64,000 nt of DNA. Source: Lytechinus variegatus. Taxonomy: Eukaryota; Echinodermata; Echinoidea; Temnopleuroida; Toxopneustidae. Shown piece by piece: positions 41,843 through 53,052 of this stretch; position 1 is the stretch's first letter, and every line of letters starts with the position of its first letter. The stretch spans positions 57,179,048-57,243,047 of the forward strand of contig NC_054741.1 in NCBI RefSeq assembly GCF_018143015.1, given 5' to 3'. A program made the translations under genes and the position numbers. Below the pieces are notes generated by a model. The model had not been told where the DNA came from. It saw nothing but the letters and a program-made list of their open reading frames with translations, and ran no database searches.

Positions 41843-44699
41843 TCAACGAATACCGAATATAACATCTTTAACGTGAACTCTAAAAAGTGAATTTATCTTT
41901 GGTCAGTCCAGTGCAATTGATACATGTCATGTATTTTACTATATTATCATGATTATAGTTACAGTGATTGTGTCCAGGAAATAGCCAAACATTGCTAGAT
42001 TAACTGCTGCATCCCGGTTTATCCCTAAAAATGCAGTAATTTCTGACGAGTTTGTTTCTGAGCGAACTGTAAACTTCTTTTCTACCTCCATCATGTCCAT
42101 GCTCAAACAGTTTATTACCATTTTTTGGACAAATTTACCTATTTTTGTTTCAATTGTCATGTTCGACAATCGGTATATTTTTTTCTTAAAGTTGGACAAG
42201 ATTTGGGAAATTGTGTTTTTATATCGTATATTTCCATTTTCAAAAATTAGAATATAATGATTGGAACTTGATAAACGCAATAAAAATCATTGATGCATGA
42301 AATATCAGGTTGGGAATGGGGGAGGCTGCTAAAGTTAAATTTGAGAGTCAGTATTTTTTTTTCGTATATACGTTTCTATCATACACTGTTAAAAAACCCT
42401 GATTTTACAGGAAAAAAGAAGATTTTGCAGAAAGCAATAATAGAATCATTCTGTAAATTCATAAAACAGGAATTTTTCTACAATTTAACAAAACAGGTCT
42501 GTTTAAAAAGGGGGAAAAGGGTTCCATACACCGAATACCAATTTCCTGCAATTTTACGTATAATGTAAGATTTCGCAATCTATTAAAGATTACAGATGTA
42601 CTTGAGACTCTGCTGCAGGAACTTTTTTTATTTTAAGGATAAATTTTCTATTAGTGTTAGTACCAACGATTGCAAAATAATGCTTGGTTCTTGATGATAT
42701 AAGCGATAAACAAACAGTAAAATATCTGGCTGGAAATAGAGGGGGCTGCTTAAAAGCGGAGCTTGGAGTCGTAGAGTATAGCATCCTAATTAAAATATTA
42801 AAATATTATATAAGCAGCTAGTCAGCTGCTCATTTACCGATATCATCTCCATGAAATGAGACGAACACGTATACGTCATCATGCTTATGGGTGCTATGGA
42901 GTATGCGGCCCTCTATTCTCATGATATTGATGAAGATGATCTGTTTTATAATATAATTTTTCATACTTTGGATTTCATTCAGCCGTCAAGATTCCGATGT
43001 TGAGCATAGCGTGTAGCGCTTAAGTGATGTTTAATTCAAACTTATAATCTCGATTTGTCAAGAATTGTCTCATCTTTGTTGTACTCATCAGTCAAATTAA
43101 ACTCAAAATGAACTTTTTGGCTGCTCATTCAAATCATGGACCTATTTTGGAATAGGTCCATGTTCAAATTGCTAAGGTTGGTAAAATCGGTAGCATAACT
43201 TTTATTATCACACATCCCACCTGGAGAATGAGCATAGAAAAGTTGCAAAGTGATGTTGATGTTGAACTCTATATCGCTATGATTATGATATGTTTATAAC
43301 TCTTGGAAAAAATGTGGGTGTTCATATTCATAATCATGCCCAAGCTCGTAAAATCAATTATAAACGCGTTATTTTATATGATGTCTATACGAAGCATGGA
43401 GTCCTAGTCTCTCTTCAATGGTTAAATGCTATGCAATCATTCGTGATTTTATAGCTCAGTGTACTGCTTTCGGTATTTTCATTATCAATAAAAAAGTTAA
43501 TACGTACAGCTACTACTGCAACAGATTTTTTATGTACTTATTTCCTCCTTTACAATACGAACTTATTTTCATTTTTACTATAGATGATTTGGTTGATTTT
43601 TTAGATTTTCGTTTCTTGCATCCTCAAAACTTGTGTGGAACATTTTTTATTTTATCATCCTTATACTGAATGTTGATTAGGGAATAGCCAGGCCAATGAC
43701 TGTTTGCTACTCTTTTACATATCCCATTACATGAATTTCGTTATTCTGCTAAAAATTTGCAATTGTCATTGTAATTTTGAATTATTCGCGAGTTTGGATT
43801 GATCTGATTCTCGAGGTCTTGTATTTTTCAATGAGAAATATAGACGGTAGAAACAATTTTGAATTTGAATTGCGTCACTCTCAAAAACGTGAAAATGTGT
43901 GCGTATGTGAGTGGATGTGGGGTGCACATTTTCCCAAGGAAAATTTGACAAGCCCCCCCCCCCCCCCTATGGGTTTCAGGCAAAAATTAAGTGATTTTCG
44001 TCCGAATTTTTTTTTTGACAAGCAAAAAAAATGTCTTCACTTTCGAAGGGGGGTGGGGTGCACACTTCTGTTTTAATGGCATATCTATACATTACAAATT
44101 TTAGTTGTGCCTTTTAAAGGAGGGCCCGTGCCCCCCCCCCCCCCCTGGATCCGACGGTGTGCGCGTGTGGGTGAATTACCTACTTCCTTGGGACACTTCT
44201 TTTGTATTTTACCCATCAACCGGAGCGGATTTCTTACAACATGACATGAACTCTATTCCTAAACTTATAATTTGCAAAAATGCCCGTCCGGCCATTTTAA
44301 TTCACGTTGTGTGTGTCAAAATATAGCATTATCGTCGGTGCGGTAGGTGAATTATTCACGTATAGGCCTATCTGAAAATGGTCCCGGTAAGAGGACTAAA
44401 TTAATGATAATAACAAGATCGACGCAAACAAATTTGGCGATTAAAGGGAAAACCACCCTGACCGTGTAAATGTTATTAATAGCAGAAAGCATGATTAAAA
44501 ATATTGGTAAAGATTGGAAGAAAATCCATCAAAGATTTAAAAAGTTATCAAAATTTCATAGTTTTGATTTGTGACGTCAAATGCGAGCAGCTTCAATTAA
44601 AAAAAATCATTGAAATTTCATTTTCACAAAAAAAATAAAATGATTTTTATTGTACCGTCAATATATCAAGAGACGAATCATGTAACACTCACTCCTGAT
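41843..44699. other. Intergenic downstream of GSTT-C
   Basis: No gene recognised. It holds a perfect hairpin (43136-43161), C-run fragments of TIR-type elements near 43952-43966 and 44131-44145, and A/T-rich unique sequence. Confidence 0.45.
43136..43161. repeat. Perfect 11-bp hairpin
   Basis: ATGGACCTATT and AATAGGTCCAT around the loop TTGG. Confidence 0.8.
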
Positions 44700-45135
44700 A
44701 TTACGTAACATATGAAGAGTTTAGTTGCAAAAAGGAGTTAGGTCCACTTTGGACCATTCCGAGAAAAAGGACGTTTTTAATTCTCCCAATATTGCAATGT
44801 TCTTGTGCGAAACTGAATTTTCATGATACCCTTCCATGAGAACATGAAATTGGGTATAAAAGAAATCTAGCTGTCTTCATATTTTTTATGATATTCTTTT
44901 CCAAAAAATCTGTGTGGACCTAACACCTTTTGCAACTTAACTGAAATGGACCTGACCCCTTTTTAAAAAAAAGTGTTTTTTCTTTGTCATTTTAGTTCAT
45001 ATTTTAATAAGAATTTCAATTGTTCTTTGGTATCATCTTATATAGAGCTCCTAAATACATGTATATATATATACATTGAGACATAAAAATTAAATTTGAT
45101 GAAAAATTGACCTAACCCCTTTTGCAAGTGAGCTC
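44700..45135. mobile_element. TTGCAAAAGG-GTTAGGTCCAC repeat, second locus
   Basis: Begins GAGTTTAGTTGCAAAAAGG and contains GTTAGGTCCACTTTGGACC; inverted inner copy GTGGACCTAACACCTTTTGC at about 44912. It matches the repeat in GSTT-C intron 4 (40572-41194) over most of its length. Confidence 0.65.
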
Positions 45136-45139
45136 TTTA

Positions 45140-46270
45140 TATGGGGCAGCTGCTCGTATATAAGAAAGCGACAAAGTCTGTAAACTTTAAAAGCTTCACT
45201 CCGGGTATAGACTGCTGGAGTGGGTTCTAGGTGATCTCTTTTGAAGTGTAGAATCCACAAAAATAGCGCAATTATAGGACCTGGAACAAGAGAGCAGTAC
45301 CCAAGAGAGTGGTGTTTTTAATGTGCAACACACGGGGCAACACAGATGACAGTATCGCCTAGTGCCTCAACTAGAAGTAGGCATACTGCTACAAATGGGG
45401 CATAAAAAGAAAGAAATGAACTAAAATGGAGTAGCATGTCAATTTCACATCACCAAGGAGATGACTGAAGTTTATCTCAGGTCGGGTCATGCATGTCATC
45501 CATCCGAGGCCTACGCTCGATCGAGACGATAGAGGGCGACCATACCACAACAACAATGATCTGCTGAATTAGAGCTGAACTGTTTCGCACTGCTGCTGGT
45601 AAGATAATTTCATGATATAATCTCATATCGGGGTGAAATAATGCAATAGGCTTACACTTTTGTCAGAATCTATGTTTCCTATTTTTGTTTTAATGTATGA
45701 AATGAAAGTTATAATCGTGTTATGTTTAACTGTTAACTTGATCGACGATAGTCGACATTCCGCTGTACTGTACAGTGTAGGCTAAGCTGCTATTCATTGC
45801 CAGTGGCAGTGCGGCACTGTCTTAGTCTGCTATGCAGACTCTGAATGGCTCGTGAGGTGGGATCTGCTACTGGTTTGCGAAGCAAACCAGCCTGAAAGGG
45901 TGAGCGAAGCGAGCCATTTCAGAGTCTGCTTCTTCTTTGGAAATCTTGTTCCCACGGTCAAAATAAGTCCCACCCACCCAAAATTTCAGAGAGCTTTCAT
46001 TGGATAACTTCATCTGTCTATCAACCAAATTTTAGGACCCCTGAGGCTCGGGCTGAGGAGTATAGATAATCCCCTACTTTAACCACAGAGCCACGAGCAG
46101 GGTTATTATATAATACCCTGGCTCAGGCCATCAGAAAGTGTTTACATATGACATTCCACTGAGCAGCTGCATCTATGGCTCCATTGCCCAAACCAATACA
46201 TATTGTGTATGCATGGTAGTGGATAGCTCTATTATGGTATTATCATTATCAAACCCTTTTCATCATATCT
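45140..46270. other. Intergenic, possible 5' exon and a palindromic patch
   Basis: No ORF. A non-repetitive stretch ends GCACTGCTGCTG before GTAAGATAA at 45599, a good donor, and could be a noncoding first exon; this is weak. At 45826-45945 CAGACTCTGAATGGCTCG and CGAGCCATTTCAGAGTCTGC enclose GGTTTGCGAAGCAAACC. Confidence 0.3.
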
Positions 46271-46857
46271 AACTCATTCGATTCAATTCAATCTTTATTT
46301 CACAAATAGTATAAAAATACAAGGAAACATCAAATAATGCGATTAGATAATAAAAATAAATTCCGTGGCTTCCAATGAAGGTAATAAGAAACCTGTGAGG
46401 CTGGATCACCAAAACATAGTAAAAAACACAACATTAATACAAAACAAAATGTCATCATTATAATAATTAGTGCAGGAAAAGGGAGGAAAAAACAACAACA
46501 CATTACAAAGAACACGAGTTGAGGGGTCTATACAGTACAAGTATGCATCGATATCAACTGCGAGAATTAATAATCATTTCCTAGAAAATTTGTATACTGT
46601 TTTCTAAAGGGAGATAAAAATTGTGAATTAGTTATTATTTGGGGAATCTCATTCCATTGTTTGGGACCTACATAACCCAGCTTCGTAACTAGACCTGATA
46701 GACCATAAATGAAATTTATTGGAAGAACGGGCATTATGGTTATGAACTTGATTACTGTATTGAAAAAAGATCTGAAAACTCTACATGGGTAGCAACCTGC
46801 TTGTACGTATACATAAATATTGTGAGTTCTTGCTTATTAATATCATAAGGACAGTTT

Positions 46858-47278
46858 CTTAAAGTTCAAGACCACCCCAGGAAAATGGGAAAATGCTGAC
46901 TTGAATAAATACTGAAAAATCAAACTAGCATATAGTGCAAAAAATTTCATCAAAATCGAATGTAAAATAAGAAAGTTATGACATTTCAAAGTTTCGCTTA
47001 TTTTTAACAAAATAGTTATATGAACGAGCCAGTTACATCCAAATGAGAGAGTCAATGATGTCACTCATTCGCTAAAATAAATAGTGAGTGGATGACGTCA
47101 TAGTCTCCTCATTTGCATACCAGCTAGGATGTGCACATAATTTAAATTAAGCGAAACTTTGAAATGTCAAGACTTTTATTTTACATCCGATTTTGATGAA
47201 ATTTTCAGTGTTATGCTTGTTGGATTTTTCTCTTTTTATTCAAATCAACCTTTTTGTTCGGGTGGACTTGTCCTTTAA
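46858..47278. mobile_element. TTAA-bounded foldback family 2, first of a head-to-tail pair
   Basis: From CTTAAAGTTCAAGACCACCC to GGGTGGACTTGTCCTTTAAAG. The centre has TGATGTCACTCATTCGC, GTGGATGACGTCAT and CTCATTTGCAT. Confidence 0.75.
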
Positions 47279-47863
47279 AGGTCAAGTCCACCTCAGAAAA
47301 ATGTTGATTTGGATCAATGGAGAAAAATCAGACAAGCACAATGCTGAAAATTTCATCAAAATCAGATGTAAAATAAGAAAGTTTCGCTTATTTTTAACAA
47401 AATAGTTATATGAACGAGCCAGTTACATCCAAATGAGAGAGTCAATGATGTCACTCATTCGCTATTTCTTTTGGTTTTTTTATTGTTTGAATTATAGAAT
47501 ATTTCAATTTTTACGAATTTGACGATTATGACATCCTTGCCTGAAGCACAAAATGTTAAAATAATGGAATTCCACGTGTTCAGGGAGGAATGAAACTTCA
47601 TTTCACATGACAATGACAAGAAAATGAAAATATTTCGTATTTCATATAATAAAATACAAAAGAAATAGTGAGTGATGTCATCAGTTCCTCATTTTCATCC
47701 CGACCGAGATGTGCATATAACTGTTTTGTGAAATGAAGCGAAACTTTAAAATGCCATAACTTTCTTATTTTACATACAAGTTTGATGAAATTTTATTATG
47801 CTTGTTGAAATTTTCTCATTTTGTTCAAATCAAGTTTTTCTTGAGGTGGACTTGTCCTTTAAA
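47273..47863. mobile_element. TTAA-bounded foldback family 2, second of pair
   Basis: Starts TTTAAAGGTCAAGTCCACCTC in the TTTAAAG of the preceding copy and ends GAGGTGGACTTGTCCTTTAA. Arms share AAAATTTCATCAAAATC and its inverse, and AAGCGAAACTTT. Confidence 0.78.
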
Positions 47864-48143
47864 TAAATGCGCGGATGGTGCTAGGTAATGGAAATTGGTA
47901 ATTATTCTTAAGTTTCTTTTGAATTTTGAATATTGAGTCCAAATTCATATGAGGTTACATTGGTATATATTTTGAATAAGAGCGAATCATGGAATGGTAT
48001 AAAGTTATCAGATTTTTATGAAGCAAACTACGCTTAAGTTTGTAAATTAAACCAGTATTCCTTAAAACATGTATCATAATGGTACTTAAACTCGAAATAT
48101 TATCCAACTCAAAAACACCATAGAGTTCAGAACTTGAATAATA

Positions 48144-48198
48144 GATAGTTTACAAAATGAAAATCTTAAATTTCAAGATTGTAAGTTTGTAAACTATC
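48144..48198. repeat. 13-bp inverted repeat
   Basis: GATAGTTTACAAA and TTTGTAAACTATC with a ~29-nt spacer that itself has AAATCTTAAATTTCAAGATT pairing. Confidence 0.75.
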
Positions 48199-49132
48199 AT
48201 ACTTTAAATCAAACAGGATAGCTATGTTTTATTATTTTGTTCCTGTTTGGAATTAACTTCTAACCACAGTTTGTTGATTGGACCTGGGACCTTGTAGGTA
48301 TATCCACTTCTCCATGCATGCTACTGTATTCAACCTGTTTTACTGTTATGTTTACAGCTCGGTTTGATATTAATTAGCCTTAATCAGCATCATTTAAGTT
48401 GTCATGCCCAGCAACATTCGTTCACCGTTGTATTGAAAGTGCTTTTATGCCAGCCATAATACCAGTGGTAAAGACGTGCAGTTATGTATGTGACAAATCT
48501 GGTACTTTCAATTCAAACTCATAAGTATGCTGAATGACAATGTTGGCATTTTTTTATATAAACTTAATTCGGATTTATTTGATTTAAATAAGATTTTTTT
48601 AATTTTAATGTGATTTTTTCTTACAGATTTTTTTTAAAACCAAGCGCAAACACCCAAAATTTAACCCTTTACACTGACATCAATTTTAAGATCATACATT
48701 TCACCACTAAGAATATTCTTAACTATATTTCATAATCAAATCCAGTCAAAATATAATTTACAGAAAATATTAAAGCCATGAATAGGCTGACATTTTCTGC
48801 TGTGTCTAAAGTGAATGTAGAGAGCTTCTACTGATTGGTTCAAAGGAACTGTCTTGGTACAGCTAATGCTGCAAAGTTGGTGTTCATTTTAAAACTCTGA
48901 ACATTTAATGAGAATCAGTTTATTTGGAAGAATTCCATGACTCAGAGATTCAAATTCTCCAAAGAGAAACATTTTTTAAATCTTATTTTCAAGCCCATGA
49001 TTGAAGATCATAATGTTAAAGAAAACTGCACTTATCTTTTGTTTGTTTCAACCCCAAGTTGTTCTTTGAGCCAAATTGGAACAACTGTTTCAAAGCATTG
49101 GCTTGCAAAACTTTGACCGACTGCATTCAAAC
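48199..49132. other. Intergenic, no feature recognised
   Basis: A/T-rich sequence without a long ORF or recognised repeat. Confidence 0.4.
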
Positions 49133-49723
49133 TTAAAGAAATGGACCAGGCTGAAAATATTCACGTCTAGATAAATAGAGTAAAATGATGAAAATTTCAC
49201 AAAAATTTGATGACAAATAACGAGGTTATTGTATTTTAAACTTTATCAGTATTTTGTGAAAAACAGTTATATTTACATCGTCATGAATATTCATTTGGTC
49301 GGTTAATGATGTCACATCCCATCTTTCCTTTTTCTTATAACACGAAATCATAATTATTTCATTTTTTCATACATGTGTAAATAATGTGTCTCCATTATGA
49401 TGAAATAAGTTGCGGCAATAAATAACTAATGTACTTAATTAGTTCTCAAATCAATTTTTTTAGTTCTTGGTAAATTCTTTTTTTAATAAACCTAATATCA
49501 TATAATTATGATAAAAAGAACAAGTGGAGATATGCCACCATCAGCCCAACTAATGGATATTCATGAAGACATGCCTAGTTTCACCGGAAAGATGGAAAAG
49601 AAATCTTTAAAATTCAATAACTTTGTTATTTGTTATGCGATTTTGATCACATTTTCAGCATTTTGAATTTTACTCTATTAATCAGTGAGATATAAATTTC
49701 TCCAGCCTGGACAATTCCTTTAA
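49133..49723. mobile_element. TTAA-bounded foldback family 1
   Basis: From TTAAAGAAATGGACCAGGCTG to CAGCCTGGACAATTCCTTTAA. The centre has TCATGAATATTCATTTGG, TAATGATGTCACATCCC and an inverted CAACTAATGGATATTCATGA. Confidence 0.78.
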
Positions 49724-50009
49724 GTTCTTCTTTGAGCCATAGTTGGAACTATTGGACTATTTCAAAGCATTTGCTTGCAAATTTTTGACAAACTTGCAAG
49801 TTGATTTAAATGATTTCTTTCACAATAAACTTGAATACCTGCAGTATTTGGCAGTTGTTAGAAGTTTTGCAAAAAAATAAGAAAACGGGTTCCCTTATAC
49901 TACTGTGTCGGCCTATTTATTTGAATAAGACATATAAAAGAATAAAATGATAAACTATTGGTCTAACGGGTCACTAGGGACATTGCAGAATTTTACTTTT
50001 ATTGTACTC

Positions 50010-50170
50010 CATTCAAAACATTCACTAAAAAATGTACAAACATAAATCCTTTTGGCGAAGGGCACTAAAATGTATAGTTGCTATGATTTAGTCATGTTAG
50101 TGCCCTTTGCCAAAACATTCATCCATTTTTAAAATAAAAATGTACATTTTACTGAATCTTTTTCAGTGAA
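50010..50170. repeat. Hairpin with GGCGAAGGGCACTAA / TTAGTGCCCTTTGCC arms
   Basis: TTTTGGCGAAGGGCACTAA (about 50049) pairs with TTAGTGCCCTTTGCCAAAA (about 50099), and outer AAAATGTACA sequences pair as well. It may be a small foldback element. Confidence 0.7.
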
Positions 50171-50487
50171 CTGGCTGAATGAAGCACAATCTCACTCAGA
50201 ATATGAAAACAATTATAGCTTTGTCAACACATGCAATGTCGATGCCAAAGATGTGAAAGTTGCATATAGTTATGCCGGGAGCTACATGTATAAGCATTGA
50301 TGTTTTTAATTACCTGTTTACTAGTGCAAACTGCTTACATGTATGTGCCCCATTGGTTTGAAGGATAATTATTTCGTTTCCAAATGTTGGATTTGAATTG
50401 TGGAAAGTAGGTCAGATCTTTGTTGTCTGTTAACTATGTGCTTACCGGTTATATTGGCTGTAGTGTATGCTATTTATATCATTTCAT

Positions 50488-51060
50488 AGGCGGATCCAGG
50501 GTGGGCCCGAAGTGTCGGCCCCCCCCCCCCCCCTTATATTGGCAGAACTAAAAGAAGGAAAAAGGCGGAAATAAAAAAGAAAAAGAAGGGAGAAGAGAGG
50601 AAGAAGATAAAAAAGAGAAGAAAGACAAGAGAATAAGATAAGGTCAGGGGAACTCCGGGAAAATAACAAAAATATGTAAAATTTTCGCTCCCGCTTCGCG
50701 CTGACATTGCCTGTTCGATGAGATACATATCTTATTTCAGTTCCGACATCGAGCTTTCATTATTTTGTTTTACAAATGATTTTTTTTTCATAAGTGCTTT
50801 GTAAAATGTCCGTTTTATGGTGTGAATATCAACATTTTCAGCTTTCGCTGTGCGTTCGCATTATGTAATTTGTCAAGTACTGTACATATTGTCTTTGTGT
50901 ATTACATTAAAGTTTCAAAATATCCCTTCTGAGGTGTCTGATTGTGAAAAAGTAGGCATATGAGCTAGCGCTCTGCGCTAGCATTTTTGATTGGTAGGTC
51001 CAGTATAGAAAACGGTTCTGTACATTAATCAATCGGTTCCATTATAATGTAGAAATGATA
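50488..51060. mobile_element. Degenerate TIR-element fragment with GGCGGATCCAGG end
   Basis: CATAGGCGGATCCAGGGTGG followed by a long C run, purine-rich sequence and several GCTCCCGCTTCGCGCTG-like palindromes, as in 22020-23300. No right terminal repeat is identified. Confidence 0.45.
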
Positions 51061-51089
51061 AAGATACATCATTTAAAAACAGGATATTT

Positions 51090-51432
51090 AAGGAAGGGAA
51101 GAAGAATGAGAGAGCAAGTGAAAGATAAAACGAAAATAAAAATAAGAAAGAAGGAAAGGAAAGAATGAAAGAGTAAAAGAGAGAGAGAGAGAAAGAGAAA
51201 AAAAAATGGAAAAAAAAGGAAAGAGTGAATGAATGAATGAATGAAAGAAAGAAAGAAAGAAAGAAAGAAAAAGAAAGAAAGAAAGTAAGGGGGTCACAGG
51301 AAAAGAAGAAGAGAAAAAAGAAAGAAAACAGAAGAGAAGAAAGAAAGAGGAAAAGAAAAAATCAAGAAGAATCAAAGGGAAAAAAAGGAAAACGAAAAAG
51401 AAGAAAGAAAGGAAAAGAAAGAAAGAAAGGGC
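51090..51432. repeat. Polypurine GAAA-rich tract
   Basis: About 340 bp of almost only A and G on the plus strand, including GAAAGAAAGAAAGAAA and GAATGAATGAATGA. Mirror-symmetric patches could form triplex structures. The open frames here are low complexity. Confidence 0.9.
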
Positions 51433-51770
51433 AATGTTTATTTTTATGTCACTTATTAGGCCCAATTACATGACGGGGGTGATCTTCTACATATTCATAT
51501 TCTGTATACACGTTCCTCTCTGCGTGGACCGTTATAGAAGATATTTCCAAGGAGATATCATCTAACTCCTTGATATTTCAAAGTATAACACATATGTATC
51601 TACCCATGTATGTTATGTATAGCCATGGACCTATATACATGTAGCAAGCCCAGAATGTGAAAGAGAATGGCCCTACTTGTATACATTCCACAAGATAAGA
51701 AATGGTCATAACAGCTGGATCCTAATCCCTCTCTTGCCCCTACTTCCACAAATCTGCTGTCAATCATGGT

Positions 51771-51778
51771 ATCTACTT
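51771..51778. repeat. Left flanking repeat of the 8.3-kb foldback element
   Basis: ATCTACTT; the right copy at 60043-60050 is ATCTACTG, 7 of 8 matching. It fits an 8-bp target-site duplication, or a 6-bp TCTACT if the terminal repeat starts with TATGGG. Confidence 0.7.
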
Positions 51779-53052
51779 ATGGGCGGCCATAAGTGCCAAA
51801 ATTACCGATTTGAGAAATATATATGTACCGTTGAAAATAAACTAAAATGCAGAAATATATCTAAAAATAAAGAAATTTTTAAAATAATTAAGATAACAAA
51901 AAAATAGAAATTCACAGAATCAAACATTAGTGCAGAAATAAGGACAAACACAAAAACAAGACAATCGCAAAGAATAATAAATGATAAAAAAATACGTAGA
52001 TAACCATATAATTGAACACAATCACAGAAATATAGGTTCATGCAGGAATAGAGAAAGACTGAGAAATGTAAAGACATTCATAGAATTAAATACAACTTCA
52101 GAAATATAGACAACCGCAGAATTGAAGAGAACTACAGGAATAATAGAGACCACAGAAATAAAGACATTTTCAAAAATATAGACAGCCAGAGAATTGTAGA
52201 CAACCTAATAAATATAGACAATCTCAGAATTTAAGAAAACTTCAGAAACATAAACAACAGAAATATAGACAACCTCAGAACACAAAAACTTCAGAAACAT
52301 AAACAACAACAGAAATAGAGGCAACCTCAGAAATACAGACAACCGCAAAATTAAACAAAACGACTGAATTATAGTCCATCGCAAATAGCGCTACCTCGTC
52401 GAAAATAGAGACTGCAGAAATTCTGGAGAGCACAGAAATTCTGTAGAGCTGAGAAATAAAAGTACAGCACGTCAAACATACTGGAAATGAGAGGGCAATA
52501 GAGGGCGTACTACCACCACGCACGTGTATGATGCATGCATGCGACGAGTGCGATCGAGCATGTGCTATGGTTTTCATCGTTACCGGTATTTTGTATTACA
52601 TTATCCCACTTGTTTTGGGATTTAATTTCAACCTCTATGGTTGATTACGTTTGTTGGGCCTGAACTTGGTAAAGAGGACTTCGTGAAACAGCGGACAAGT
52701 AGCTCACTATCTCCGATTCAGTCAAGAAGTTAGACTTATAACGGTGTTGAGAAACGGGCCCCATGATGTCTAATCTACGATGACCGGCGTGAAGTTGGTT
52801 GGATATTCGATATTCAAACTGTGAAGTTGGTTGGATATTCAGGTTCGATATTCAAACGCGTGTGAAGTTGGACAGATATTCAATATTCGATATTAAAAAA
52901 TTAGGGGTTTTGAAAGCTAGCTAGGGGGTTTAAAAGGTGGAACACGTCTCGGGCAACCATAAAATAGCTGGCTTGCCCTAATACGAGGATTTTTTTAGGG
53001 GACAAAAGTCAGTGAATAAAAGGGTTGGAAATTTCTAATTTAATTTTTTTTT
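51779..53052. repeat. Left arm, outer domain of the TU-like element
   Basis: Inverse of 58770-60042. 51850-52450 is built of short units such as CAGAAATATAGACAACC. Two frames (100 and 91 residues) are open identically in both arms but are translations of these repeats. Confidence 0.85.

Larger units (their letters stand above)
46277..48150 (-). mobile_element. Unidentified retroelement-like remnant interrupted by two foldbacks
   Basis: ATTCAATTCAATCTTTATTT at the left looks like the reverse complement of a poly(A)-like 3' tail with TTGAATTGAAT; a similar edge is at 3258. No coding region survives. The sequence resumes after 47864 on the far side of the two family-2 foldbacks. The call is tentative. 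Confidence 0.3.

Noticed and set aside
42373..42600. Another TA-flanked MITE starting TACACTGTTAAAAAACC
   Set aside because: The left end fits the pattern, but no inverted right end was found.
43418..43669. 83-residue frame with several hydrophobic stretches
   Set aside because: A/T-rich, no domain, no splice context and no second copy; it is within what chance would give.
51088..51473. 125-residue and 78-residue frames on either strand
   Set aside because: Low-complexity translations of the GAAA tract.
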